Shown here in pieces: positions 19,721 to 28,041 of a DNA stretch of 42,022 nucleotides (positions within the stretch are counted from its first letter, which is position 1; each line of letters starts with the position of its first letter). The DNA comes from an uncultured Pseudanabaenaceae cyanobacterium (GTDB lineage Bacteria > Cyanobacteriota > Cyanobacteriia > PCC-9006 > JAAUQQ01): the NCBI GenBank assembly GCA_938017515.1, contig CALIJJ010000127.1, positions 1-42,022 on the forward strand, written 5' to 3'. The notes below the pieces were generated by a model. The model ran no database searches. It had not been told where the DNA came from and saw nothing but the letters and a program-made list of their open reading frames with translations. Both the position numbers and the translations under genes were made by a program.

Positions 19721-20950
19721 ATGGCACGCGAAAAGTTCGAAAGAAATAAGCCCCACGTCAACATTGGCACCATTGGCCACGTCGACCACGGGAAAACCAC
19801 TCTGACGGCAGCAATTACCTCCGTGCTGGCGGCTGCAGGTAGTGCCAAGGCTCGCGCATACGACGAAATCGATGCGGCTCCCGAGGAAAAGGCTCGCGGT
19901 ATCACCATCAACACCGCCCACGTTGAGTACGAGACAGCTGATCGTCACTACGCTCACGTGGACTGCCCTGGCCACGCTGACTACGTGAAGAACATGATCA
20001 CTGGTGCTGCCCAGATGGACGGCGCAATCCTGGTTGTGTCCGCCGCTGACGGCCCCATGCCCCAGACTCGTGAGCATATCCTGCTGGCGAAGCAGGTTGG
20101 CGTACCTCACATCAGCGTGTTCCTGAACAAGCAGGACATGGTTGATGATGAGGAGCTCCTTGAGCTGGTCGAGCTGGAAGTGCGTGAGCTTCTCAGCTCC
20201 TACGACTTCCCCGGCGATGATATTCCTATCGTTTCTGGCTCTGCTTTGCAGGCATTGGAAGCGATCCAGGGTGGCGCTTCTGGTAAGAAGGGAGAGAACG
20301 AGTGGGTCGACAAGATCCTGTCGCTCATGGAAGAAGTGGATGGCTACATCCCCACGCCCGAGCGTGATGTTGACAAGCCTTTCTTGATGGCTGTTGAGGA
20401 CGTTTTCTCTATCACCGGTCGTGGCACCGTGGCCACCGGTCGTATTGAGCGTGGCACCGTCAAAGTTGGCGAGACCGTCGAAATCGTCGGTATCCGTGAC
20501 ACCAATTCCACCACCGTCACTGGCGTGGAAATGTTCCAGAAGACCCTGGACTCCGGCATGGCTGGCGACAACGTGGGTCTGCTGCTCCGTGGTGTTCAGA
20601 AAGAGGACATCGAGCGCGGCATGGTTCTGGCCAAGCCCGGCTCCATCACGCCTCACACTCAGTTCGAGTCTGAGGTGTACGTTCTCAAGAAGGAAGAGGG
20701 AGGTCGTCACACGCCCTTCTTCGCTGGTTACCGTCCTCAGTTCTACGTTCGTACAACCGATGTGACCGGCAACATCAAGGAGTACACCGCTGACGATGGC
20801 AGCACCGTGGAAATGGTGATGCCCGGTGACCGCATCAAGATGACCGTGGAACTCATCTACCCCGTTGCAATTGAGCAAGGCATGCGCTTTGCGATTCGCG
20901 AGGGTGGTCGTACCATCGGTGCGGGCGTTGTTTCCAAGATTCTCCAGTAG
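19721..20950 (+). CDS. tuf: translation elongation factor Tu
   Basis: Delivers aminoacyl-tRNA to the ribosome. The 409-residue length equals that usual in cyanobacteria. The G motifs [29 protein letters not shown] and NKQD are intact, and domains II and III are complete to VVSKILQ. A GAAAGGA site lies before ATG 19721. Codon use is visibly narrower than in flanking genes, as expected for a very highly expressed gene. A long open minus-strand frame on its opposite strand is a composition effect. Confidence 0.99.
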   Translation: MAREKFERNKPHVNIGTIGHVDHGKTTLTAAITSVLAAAGSAKARAYDEIDAAPEEKARGITINTAHVEYETADRHYAHVDCPGHADYVKNMITGAAQMDGAILVVSAADGPMPQTREHILLAKQVGVPHISVFLNKQDMVDDEELLELVELEVRELLSSYDFPGDDIPIVSGSALQALEAIQGGASGKKGENEWVDKILSLMEEVDGYIPTPERDVDKPFLMAVEDVFSITGRGTVATGRIERGTVKVGETVEIVGIRDTNSTTVTGVEMFQKTLDSGMAGDNVGLLLRGVQKEDIERGMVLAKPGSITPHTQFESEVYVLKKEEGGRHTPFFAGYRPQFYVRTTDVTGNIKEYTADDGSTVEMVMPGDRIKMTVELIYPVAIEQGMRFAIREGGRTIGAGVVSKILQ

Positions 20951-20969
20951 AGTCTGATTTCAAATGTAG

Positions 20970-20993
20970 GGGCGAGCCAGTTACTCGCCCTTT
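20970..20993 (+). terminator. weak hairpin after tuf
   Basis: A 7-bp G/C stem (gggcgag 20970-20976 with ctcgccc 20984-20990) is followed by only three T. It may be a partial terminator or attenuator, letting some transcripts continue into rpsJ. Confidence 0.5.
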
Positions 20994-21115
20994 GGTGTTA
21001 GGGAGATTTTTCATGCATTATTTCCCTGTCATTGAATGGCTTTTGCCCGTCCCTACACACTCAATGTTTGACAGAACCTTGATAATTTATCGTCCCTAAA
21101 ACTAGGGAATTTGAC

Positions 21116-21433
21116 ATGGCAACGCTACAACAGCAGAAGATCCGCATCCGTCTCAAGGCTTTTGATCGCCGTTTGCTCGACACTTCTTGCGAAAAAATTG
21201 TTGAAACAGCCAACCGTACTAACGCCACAGCGGTTGGCCCTATTCCGATGCCCACGAAGCGTCGTATTTATTGCGTCCTGCGTTCTCCCCACGTCAATAA
21301 GGACTCTCGCGAGCACTTTGAGAGCCGTACTCACCGTCGTATCGTTGATATCTATCAACCTTCTTCTAAGACCATTGATGCGTTGATGAAGCTTGATCTA
21401 CCCGCCGGTGTGGACATCGAAGTGAAGCTCTAA
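21116..21433 (+). CDS. rpsJ: 30S ribosomal protein S10
   Basis: S10 binds the 30S head and, in other bacteria, partners NusB in antitermination. The 105-residue protein is full length: [49 protein letters not shown], then [33 protein letters not shown]. An AGGGAA site precedes ATG 21116. It stands 165 nt after tuf, the usual cyanobacterial place, rather than at the head of the S10 operon. Confidence 0.98.
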   Translation: MATLQQQKIRIRLKAFDRRLLDTSCEKIVETANRTNATAVGPIPMPTKRRIYCVLRSPHVNKDSREHFESRTHRRIVDIYQPSSKTIDALMKLDLPAGVDIEVKL

Positions 21434-21621
21434 GCTGTTCTGTGTGGTCTCTGATATCCACTGACTGAGCTTATCAAGCCTTGCTCAATCTGGTTTAAAA
21501 ACAATTAAATCGTCTTTCAATTGATGGAGCCTAACCTGGTTGGCTTTATTCTGCTGTTGTTAGACCCTAGGAATGCAGTACATTAGGAGTCACGGATGTA
21601 CTGCATTTTAGTAGCGACTTA

Positions 21622-22275
21622 ATGTCCTCATCTTTTCCTTCGGTTTCTGTTCGAGAGCTGCCTCTGTTTCCGCTCCCAGAGCTTGTCCTATTTCCAGGTC
21701 GACCTCTGCCGCTTCATATCTTTGAGCATCGTTATCGCATGATGATGAAGACGATCCTTGATACGGATCGTCGCTTTGGCGTGTTGATGTTTGATCCAGA
21801 GACCAATGAGCCTGCGAAGGTGGGATGCTGTGCTGAGGTCATCCAGCATGAGCCGCTTCCCGACGATCGCGTCAATATCATGACCGTGGGGCAGCAGCGA
21901 TTTCGCGTTTTAGAATACGTTCGTGAGAAGCCCTATCGTGTTGGCTTAGTTGAATGGATTGAAGACGAGCCACCCAAGCAGTCGTTGAACCCCTTGGCCC
22001 AGGATGTTGAGCGGCTATTGAGAGATGTCGTCCATCTCTCCAATAAGTTGCACAATGACGAGATGGCTTTGCCAGATGAGCTGCCAACGCTGCCTCGTGA
22101 GCTTTCCTACTGGGTCGCCTATGCATTACGCGGCGTTGCCCAGGAGCAACAGCGCTTGCTGGAACTCCAGGACACCGGAAAACGGCTGGAGCGAGAACTA
22201 GAAATACTCACAACGACTCGTAATCAATTGGCTGCCAGAACTGTTCTGCGGGATACGCTGTCAGAACCGGAATAA
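21622..22275 (+). CDS. Lon N-terminal substrate-binding domain protein (no protease)
   Basis: A 217-residue protein consisting of the Lon substrate-binding (LAN/PF02190-type) domain: ELPLFPLPELVLFPGRPLPLHIFEHRYR at 13-40, the DRRFGVLMF core and VGCCAEVIQ. A helical C-terminal part follows (about 120-215). The AAA+ and Ser-Lys protease domains of Lon are absent. Such proteins are common in cyanobacteria near rpsJ. They are thought to bind unfolded or specific partners, but no reaction is established. A 188-nt gap separates it from rpsJ. Confidence 0.9.
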   Translation: MSSSFPSVSVRELPLFPLPELVLFPGRPLPLHIFEHRYRMMMKTILDTDRRFGVLMFDPETNEPAKVGCCAEVIQHEPLPDDRVNIMTVGQQRFRVLEYVREKPYRVGLVEWIEDEPPKQSLNPLAQDVERLLRDVVHLSNKLHNDEMALPDELPTLPRELSYWVAYALRGVAQEQQRLLELQDTGKRLERELEILTTTRNQLAARTVLRDTLSEPE

Positions 22276-22341
22276 TCTGGGTTTTGGAAGGCGATCCTGG
22301 CTGTGAAGCACTTGCTTGTCAGCCCTTGGGAATGGTTTAAC

Positions 22342-22402
22342 ATTCATGGCTCAATATTCATGGCTCAACACTCAAAGTTGCTCCCCTAATGCTTGCTCCC
22401 CT
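22342..22402. repeat. two adjacent short tandem duplications
   Basis: At 22342-22369 a 14-bp unit attcatggctcaa(t/c) is duplicated. At 22378-22402 ttgctcccctaatgc is followed by a partial second copy. Both lie between the Lon-domain gene and pheA. Confidence 0.85.
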
Positions 22403-22437
22403 AGCTCTTATTGAATCGGATTTGGGGATGGGTTGGC

Positions 22438-23301
22438 TTAAGGATCTGCATGGGAGTTGGCCTGGAGTGGGATCAGATCGTAGCTCCCGAGGACGCGTAG
22501 ATTTTCTGCGATATCCGTGATCGATTCAAGTGCTGCCCGAACGTTGGCACTGTTGGCATTGTCTTCAATATCGATGAAGAAGAGATAGTCTCCGAGAGAC
22601 TTCTGAGTCGGTCGCGATTCGATTCGACTCATGTTGATGCGCCGCTCGGCAAAGGCTTGCAGGATCTTGACCAATGCTCCTGGCACATTGGCATACGTGC
22701 TAAAGACGAGGGAGGTGCGGCTGCCTTGGGTCAGGGGCTGTCGATTGATGGCCCAAAACCGGGTGCAGTTTTCCAGGTTGTCGTTAATGGGGTGGGCCTT
22801 GACAGGAATTTGGTGGAGTTGTGCCGCTCTGGGAGAGGCGATCGCCGCAAGCTCTTGATCATCGGGTAACTGAGTCAGGATTTCCGTTGTTGAATTCATG
22901 GGAATCCGTTCCGCCTGGGGCAAGTGAGTGTCGAGCCAGATTCGACATTGGGCTAAGGCCTGGGGGTGAGAGGCGACGGAACGGATTTGGGATAGGTCTG
23001 GACTATGGCTCAACAGGCCATGGGCGATGGGCAAGACAAGAGCATGATGAATCGTTAAATTTTCTAGCTGCCAAAGTGTATCCAGGGTGATGGGAACACT
23101 GCCACCAATGGAGTTTTCGACGGGCACAATCGCCCAGTCCGCGTCGCCACGATCGACGCAGTAGAGCGTTTGGTCAATGGTTGAGCAGGCGATCCGCTGA
23201 ATCTCAGTTTCGCCTTGTTCCTGGAGCATATGGGCCAGGTTTAAAGCTGCCACTTCTGTGTAAGTCCCCGCAGGGCCAAGATGGGCAATTGAAACGGCCA
23301 T
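22438..23301 (-). CDS. pheA: prephenate dehydratase
   Basis: Converts prephenate to phenylpyruvate for phenylalanine synthesis. With ATG 23301 (MAVSIAHLGPAGTYTE) the product is 287 residues; the frame is open 34 codons further, but the conserved fold begins here. The catalytic domain has LGPAGTYTE, VPVENSIGGSV and ENCTRFWAI, whose Thr-Arg-Phe is the active-site TRF motif. The ACT domain (about 195-280) carries SRIESRP, the phenylalanine-binding ESRP motif, so feedback inhibition is expected. There is no chorismate mutase domain. It diverges from the DUF1997 gene. Confidence 0.96.
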   Translation of the reverse strand: MAVSIAHLGPAGTYTEVAALNLAHMLQEQGETEIQRIACSTIDQTLYCVDRGDADWAIVPVENSIGGSVPITLDTLWQLENLTIHHALVLPIAHGLLSHSPDLSQIRSVASHPQALAQCRIWLDTHLPQAERIPMNSTTEILTQLPDDQELAAIASPRAAQLHQIPVKAHPINDNLENCTRFWAINRQPLTQGSRTSLVFSTYANVPGALVKILQAFAERRINMSRIESRPTQKSLGDYLFFIDIEDNANSANVRAALESITDIAENLRVLGSYDLIPLQANSHADP

Positions 23302-23426
23302 AGATGAGAACAGTGCTCCAGAATCTACGTAATTTTCAGTATGAAGCTTTCGGCTCCACTCTGTGAGACTCAGCCAGACAGTGTAGGATACAGGCTGAGG
23401 CACGATGTTTGGCTTCTCAGCTTCCC

Positions 23427-23978
23427 ATGCAAACTCAGTTTACTGCGTCCCAAACCGTTACGATTCCCATCAATGAGCAGGGTGCCCCGATTGAAGAGTA
23501 TCTTCAGGACCCTCGCCGGATTGTGAATGCTCTAACGGACCCAAGCCAAGTAAAAATGCTGGGACCTGATCGGTTTCGGTTTGGCCTGCGACCCCTTAGC
23601 TTTTTGTCTCTAGAAATTTGTCCCACAGCGGATCTGAAGGTTTGGAGTCCAGAGACAGGGCAGGTACAGATCCACGCCGTGCGCTGTTGGCTGGAAGGGG
23701 CTGAGCATCTGAACAAGCATTTTTCTCTCACGATGGAAGGACATCTCAAGACCCGTCGCTCTGAGAAACGTGTCCATGTTCAAGGCCAAGCTAATTTGAT
23801 GGTGAAGGTCGACTTGCCGATGCCGTTCAGCCTGACACCGAAGCCCATTGTTGAGGCGGCTGGCAATGCTTTGCTCAGCGGAATTCTATCGACAATCCAG
23901 CGCCGTTTAAAGCAGCAACTGCGCAGTGACTACCAGGCTTGGGCTCAACAGCAATATGCTGTGAAGACCCACTCCTAG
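23427..23978 (+). CDS. DUF1997 family protein
   Basis: A 183-residue protein from ATG 23427 (MQTQFTASQTVTI); a TTG 18 nt upstream is possible. The sequence matches the cyanobacterial/plastid DUF1997 family as I remember it: PIEEYLQDPRRIVNAL, RFGLRPLSFLSLEICP, then VDLPMPFSLTPKPIVEAAGNALLSGIL near the end. The C-terminus (IQRRLKQQLRSDYQAW) is basic and helical. No membrane helix or catalytic motif is seen. Its role is unknown. It ends 13 nt from the ppk stop, convergently. Confidence 0.8.
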   Translation: MQTQFTASQTVTIPINEQGAPIEEYLQDPRRIVNALTDPSQVKMLGPDRFRFGLRPLSFLSLEICPTADLKVWSPETGQVQIHAVRCWLEGAEHLNKHFSLTMEGHLKTRRSEKRVHVQGQANLMVKVDLPMPFSLTPKPIVEAAGNALLSGILSTIQRRLKQQLRSDYQAWAQQQYAVKTHS

Positions 23979-23991
23979 CTGTTTTTCCCTC

Positions 23992-26493
23992 CTAATGCTC
24001 GGTTCGGTGGAGCGCCATGTCCATCAGTTTGCGTTGGGCTGAACGGACCCGTTCGTTGGGACCAGGTTGTACCTGCCTGTAGCTACCATCTTGCTTTAAT
24101 TCCCAGGCCTGCCGGTTATCGGCCAGCATGACGGCTAGGATTTCCTCCAGATCGCCGATCAGCTTACTGTCTTGTAGCTGCACAACGGCTTCGACGCGAC
24201 GGTTGAGATTACGCGGCATCCAATCAGCACTGCCAATAAATACTTCGCTTTCCCCAATGTTCTGGAAATAGAAAATGCGGGAGTGCTCTAAAAGGCTGCC
24301 GATGATGCTGATGACGCGAATGTGATCGCTCACGCCCTCAATGCCGGGTCTGAGGCAACAAATCCCCCGAATAATGAGATCGATGGTGACCCCGGCCTGA
24401 GATGCACGGTAGAGGGCACGGATCAGTTCTGGGTCCACCAGGGAATTCATCTTGGCAACAATACGTCCGGTTTGACCGGCCTCAACATGGTCAATTTCTC
24501 GCTGGATGAGGGCCATCATGCGCGATCGCAGATTGACCGGAGCCACAAGCAGGCGACGGTAGGACTGCTGGCGGGAATAACCAGTGAGGTAGTTGAACAG
24601 ATCGGTGAGGTCTGCACCCAACTCTTCCCGAGAGCTGAGGATGCCCAAGTCAGTGTAAAGACGGGCGGTTTTGGGATTGTAGTTGCCTGTGCCGATATGG
24701 ACGTAACGACGAATTTTCTCGCCTTCACTGCGGACGACAAGTGTGATTTTTGTATGGGTCTTGAGACCAACGAGACCATAAACCACATGCACGCCAGCCG
24801 CTTCCAGCTTACGAGCCCAGGTAATGTTGTTGGCTTCATCAAAGCGAGCTTTCAGCTCAACGAGCACCACGACCTGCTTGCCATTTTCTGCAGCGGCAAT
24901 CAAACCTTTGACGATGGGAGAGTCGCCGGAGGTTCGGTAAAGCGTCATTTTTAGAGCCAGCACCTTGGGGTCATGGGCGGCTTGGGTAATGAAGCGTTGG
25001 ACTGTTGCTGAGAAAGATTCATAGGGATGGTGGACCATCACGTCTTGCTTTCTCAGTAGGGCAAAGAGATCGACCCGCTCTTTTTCCTCTAGACCGCCAA
25101 CAGCATCGACATGGCGCTGAAAAATAGCTGGGGTGACGGGGGTCCAGGGGGTGTCTTTGAACTCGGGAGCGGGGATGCCGAGAAATGCAATCAGGTCGTT
25201 GAGACAGAGGAGACCTTCTAGGGAGTAGACATCTGCCTCCTCAAGACCCAACTCCTGCATGAGGCGATCGCGGATGCCCTGGGGCATGCTGTCAAGCACC
25301 TCCACCCGGACCACTGAGCCCCCGAGCCGACGGCGGCGCAATTCTTCCTCAATGGCAAGCATCAGATCATCGGCTTCTTCCTCTTCCAGTTCCAAGTCTG
25401 AATTGCGCGTCACGCGGAAGGGATGACATTCCAGCACCTGCATCCCTGGAAACAAGGCTTCAAGATGGTGGGCGATGAGCTGTTCCAGTGCCACGCCCGC
25501 CCAAATCACCGACTCTTCATCCGTCTGCTGGGGATAGAGAGCCTCGGGGAGGGGGATAAATCGTTGCAAGGCCCGAGGAACCTTGACCCGGGCAAAGTGC
25601 TCTTCTTCGGTGTCTGTTTCTTGAACCACCACAGCCAAGTTAAGGCTGAGATTCGAAATCATGGGAAAGGGATGGCCTGGATCGACAGCCAGGGGGGTCA
25701 GAACTGGAAAGATTTGTGCTTCGTAATAGTTCTGCAAATACAAACGTTGCTTCGAATTGAGCGCATCGTAGTCCAGTAAATGAATGCCGTGGTTTTTGAG
25801 TTCGCGGCAGAGCGACTGGGCAAAGTGCCGATGCTGCTCTTGGACCATGGGCAACAACCGCTGGCGAATATCCTGGAGCTGTTGATGGGGAGTACGGCCA
25901 TCGGGCGATCGCTTACGTACGGATGCAGCCACCTGCTGCTTCAAGCCAGCAATGCGCACCATAAAGAACTCGTCGAGATTGCTGCTGAAAATGCTGAGGA
26001 ACTTGGCCCGCTCTAGCAGCGGTGTGCGGGGGTCGGTGGCTTCGGATAGGACACGCCGATTAAATTCGAGCCAGCTGAGCTCACGATTGAAGTAATACTT
26101 GGCCTGCTGAAGATTGCCTCCCTGCCCTTCTGCTGGGAGCTGTCGGTTGGTCTGGCTGCTGCTGCCATCGTTAGCATTGCTGCGCTTTGTTGCTGCGTCT
26201 GAGGCAGATTTCTTTTTCGAAGACTTTCCTGAGCTGGGCTTACCCGTTGCAGATGGGTTGGATGCAGACTTGCTGGAAATCGATTTACCCGCAACCGATT
26301 TACCCGCAACTGATTTCTTTACTGTCGTTTTATCTGCCGAAGCCTTTCCCGCAGCGCTTTTCCCCGCAGTGGTCTTTGGGGATTTTGTTGGGCTGGTCGT
26401 TGCCTCTTGTTCGGACTGTTTGTCGGTCGGTTTCTTACTGCCGCCCTGGGATGTCTGCTCCGAATTCCGCTTTGCTTTGGTCATGATCTCCAC
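23992..26493 (-). CDS. ppk: polyphosphate kinase 1 with lysine-rich N-terminal tail
   Basis: PPK1 polymerises ATP gamma-phosphate into polyphosphate. The core starts at about residue 132 (KYYFNRELSWLEFNRRVL) and is complete. The autophosphorylated histidine is His599 in YVHIGTGNYNPKTARLY, and SADWMPRNLNRRVE lies near the end. The first 130 residues are an added low-complexity tail: residues 41-95 are eleven five-residue units, ten ending in Lys (for example TTAGK, SAAGK, SVAGK, SVAGK), partly built by a perfect 15-bp tandem duplication at 26281-26310. The tail resembles histone H1-like tails and is probably disordered. The start is GTG 26493 or ATG 26484. It is 26 nt after the DUF4079 gene. 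Confidence 0.95.
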   Translation of the reverse strand: MEIMTKAKRNSEQTSQGGSKKPTDKQSEQEATTSPTKSPKTTAGKSAAGKASADKTTVKKSVAGKSVAGKSISSKSASNPSATGKPSSGKSSKKKSASDAATKRSNANDGSSSQTNRQLPAEGQGGNLQQAKYYFNRELSWLEFNRRVLSEATDPRTPLLERAKFLSIFSSNLDEFFMVRIAGLKQQVAASVRKRSPDGRTPHQQLQDIRQRLLPMVQEQHRHFAQSLCRELKNHGIHLLDYDALNSKQRLYLQNYYEAQIFPVLTPLAVDPGHPFPMISNLSLNLAVVVQETDTEEEHFARVKVPRALQRFIPLPEALYPQQTDEESVIWAGVALEQLIAHHLEALFPGMQVLECHPFRVTRNSDLELEEEEADDLMLAIEEELRRRRLGGSVVRVEVLDSMPQGIRDRLMQELGLEEADVYSLEGLLCLNDLIAFLGIPAPEFKDTPWTPVTPAIFQRHVDAVGGLEEKERVDLFALLRKQDVMVHHPYESFSATVQRFITQAAHDPKVLALKMTLYRTSGDSPIVKGLIAAAENGKQVVVLVELKARFDEANNITWARKLEAAGVHVVYGLVGLKTHTKITLVVRSEGEKIRRYVHIGTGNYNPKTARLYTDLGILSSREELGADLTDLFNYLTGYSRQQSYRRLLVAPVNLRSRMMALIQREIDHVEAGQTGRIVAKMNSLVDPELIRALYRASQAGVTIDLIIRGICCLRPGIEGVSDHIRVISIIGSLLEHSRIFYFQNIGESEVFIGSADWMPRNLNRRVEAVVQLQDSKLIGDLEEILAVMLADNRQAWELKQDGSYRQVQPGPNERVRSAQRKLMDMALHRTEH
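26281..26310. repeat. 15-bp perfect tandem duplication in the ppk tail
   Basis: The unit cgatttacccgcaac occurs at 26281-26295 and 26296-26310 and encodes two SVAGK pentads on the minus strand. Confidence 0.95.
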
Positions 26494-26519
26494 TGCCGCC
26501 TGCTCATGACGCTAGATCT

Positions 26520-26954
26520 CTAGGAAAGATACTTTTGAACCACCTGCCAGCCCGTCCAGCTGACCCAGGCGAGCGTCACAAAGAGTATGCCATTGAGGGT
26601 CACATGAAGCGGTCGTGCCCAAAACGTTCGATGAATTTGTGTGGCGCTGAGACCCGATAAGAGGACCAAAATTACAACGCTCCCCCCAGCCCAAACATGG
26701 GTGGAATGTCCCAGGGAGCCGTAATGTCCGAGTGTTCCGACAATGCCGATGCCAAGGAGCAATAGGACCAACAGAATCAGAACGATACCTGTGGCGATAT
26801 GGAGCCATCGCACCAAGGGAAGCAAGCTGGGCCGATGCTGGCGTGAGGTATTCAAAAAGAGAGCCGAGAGGGCCTGTAAGCCGTAGGCCAGTAAGGCAAA
26901 CCCCATGGCCCAGGCCGCAATGCGCCACAGCCACAAAAAAGAAGGAAGATCCAC
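26520..26954 (-). CDS. DUF4079 membrane protein
   Basis: A 144-residue integral membrane protein with about four helices: WLWRIAAWAMGFALLAYGLQAL, WLHIATGIVLILLVLLLLGIG, a third around VWAGGSVVILVLLSGL, and a fourth around LNGILFVTLAWVSW. Histidines in LGHYGSLGHSTHVWAGG and RPLHVTLNG recall cytochrome-b-like four-helix proteins, but heme binding is only a guess. It fits the cyanobacterial DUF4079 family as I remember it. It lies between the DUF1830 gene and ppk on the same strand. Function is unknown. Confidence 0.8.
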   Translation of the reverse strand: MDLPSFLWLWRIAAWAMGFALLAYGLQALSALFLNTSRQHRPSLLPLVRWLHIATGIVLILLVLLLLGIGIVGTLGHYGSLGHSTHVWAGGSVVILVLLSGLSATQIHRTFWARPLHVTLNGILFVTLAWVSWTGWQVVQKYLS

Positions 26955-27094
26955 GAAACGCTGAAGCTGTTTAAAGTACTGCTTCTATCTTGGGGCTATT
27001 TGAGGAGGGCTTGCGTCTTCAAGGCTCCCCCTCGCGATCGCCGTTTGGCCAGACCTTCCAACTCATCAGGCTCCCAAAGCCCTCTAAAGAAGCA

Positions 27095-27427
27095 TTAAGC
27101 TACCTTCTTCTGGTCCAGGGATTGCTCCAGATTTGCCTCTCTGGTCTTGATTCCGGGAAGTTCGATAGCCGCTTCAACCCAGAGCTGTTCGCAGGGAATG
27201 CAGTCCGACAGAATCGAGCTGGCCATCATTCCAGTGTGGATTTCTAGCTGAGCCTCATGCAAGGCCTCGAATTCCAAGCGTTGTCCGGGGAAAACCACGC
27301 GCTCGAAATACCAATTGGGGATGTTGCGGATGCGGGCAATCTGTATCTTGCTGGTGGCGTTGACGTAGCGACAGAGAATCGAGGCCTTCGGTTGGTTGGC
27401 AGGTATCGGATCAAGGAGCTGTGCCAT
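27095..27427 (-). CDS. DUF1830 family protein
   Basis: A 110-residue soluble protein of the cyanobacterial DUF1830 family: ILCRYVNATSKIQIARI, IPNWYFERVVFPGQRLEFEA, AQLEIHTGMMASSILSDCIPC. The family is small, beta-rich and of unknown function. The last 25 residues (ELPGIKTREANLEQSLDQKKVA) are more variable. It is the most upstream gene of the minus-strand set DUF1830-DUF4079-ppk, with 140 nt between it and DUF4079; co-transcription is possible but not shown. Confidence 0.85.
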   Translation of the reverse strand: MAQLLDPIPANQPKASILCRYVNATSKIQIARIRNIPNWYFERVVFPGQRLEFEALHEAQLEIHTGMMASSILSDCIPCEQLWVEAAIELPGIKTREANLEQSLDQKKVA

Positions 27428-28041
27428 GGTGAGTTACTCTGCTTGAAGCTGATTGTGGGAAAACGTTAGCTTTGTGTCAGAAACTGACCCAAAAAACGAG
27501 TTGAAAAGTTCTGATTCAAGTACCCTAACACTGACTATCTAGGGGAACTGTAAACGCGGCTACGGTATTACCTGAGCGCGATCCCTCGATCGGCGTACTT
27601 ACCGTAAAAAAGGATTTAATGCATTGTCCTTTGGCAAGAAATAATGTTTCATAAATGTTCTTTCTTTAGTATTTCTTTCGATTGTTTCTGGCCCGTTTGA
27701 GCATTCGTTTCTTGAATGCCAAGCTTTGATCCTGTCAATCCCCGTTGATCCCCGTTGAAATTGAAGCAATGGGCCACCCCCCATATACAGACTTACCCCC
27801 CCGTCTGTTGTGGGGTAAGCACGTCTGGCGTGAACGCGAGCTGCGGCTCCCCTTGAAATCGATTTCTGACTCGTTGAGTTGGCCCGTCTAGTCCTCGTTC
27901 GTTGTGGGGCGATCGCAGGCCACTTCAGCGTTTCAGTGCTATTGTTAACTTATATAAATGGCTCTCAGGTTTGTGCGCCACCGGTCAAGGCTTGTGGCGG
28001 GCGCAACGTGCCAATAACTTATTCCCCGCGAGGACCCTCCC
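27428..28041. other. divergent intergenic region with hairpin-rich leader
   Basis: This 614-bp spacer separates the DUF1830 gene and the radical SAM gene. Near the latter (27787-27832) several short inverted repeats overlap. A 10-bp tandem duplication (atccccgttg, 27738-27757) lies just upstream. No RNA family or ORF is recognised. A GAGG site lies 7 nt before the radical SAM start. Confidence 0.5.
27787..27819 (+). other. two mutually exclusive hairpins in the radical SAM leader
   Basis: acagac (27787-27792) can pair with gtctgt (27803-27808). Alternatively cttacccc (27792-27799) can pair with ggggtaag (27812-27819). The stems overlap and cross, so only one should form at a time. Confidence 0.45.

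Noticed and set aside
19697..20878. 393-codon ORF opposite tuf
   Set aside because: A known composition effect of codon bias in tuf; His/Val-rich translation with no domain.
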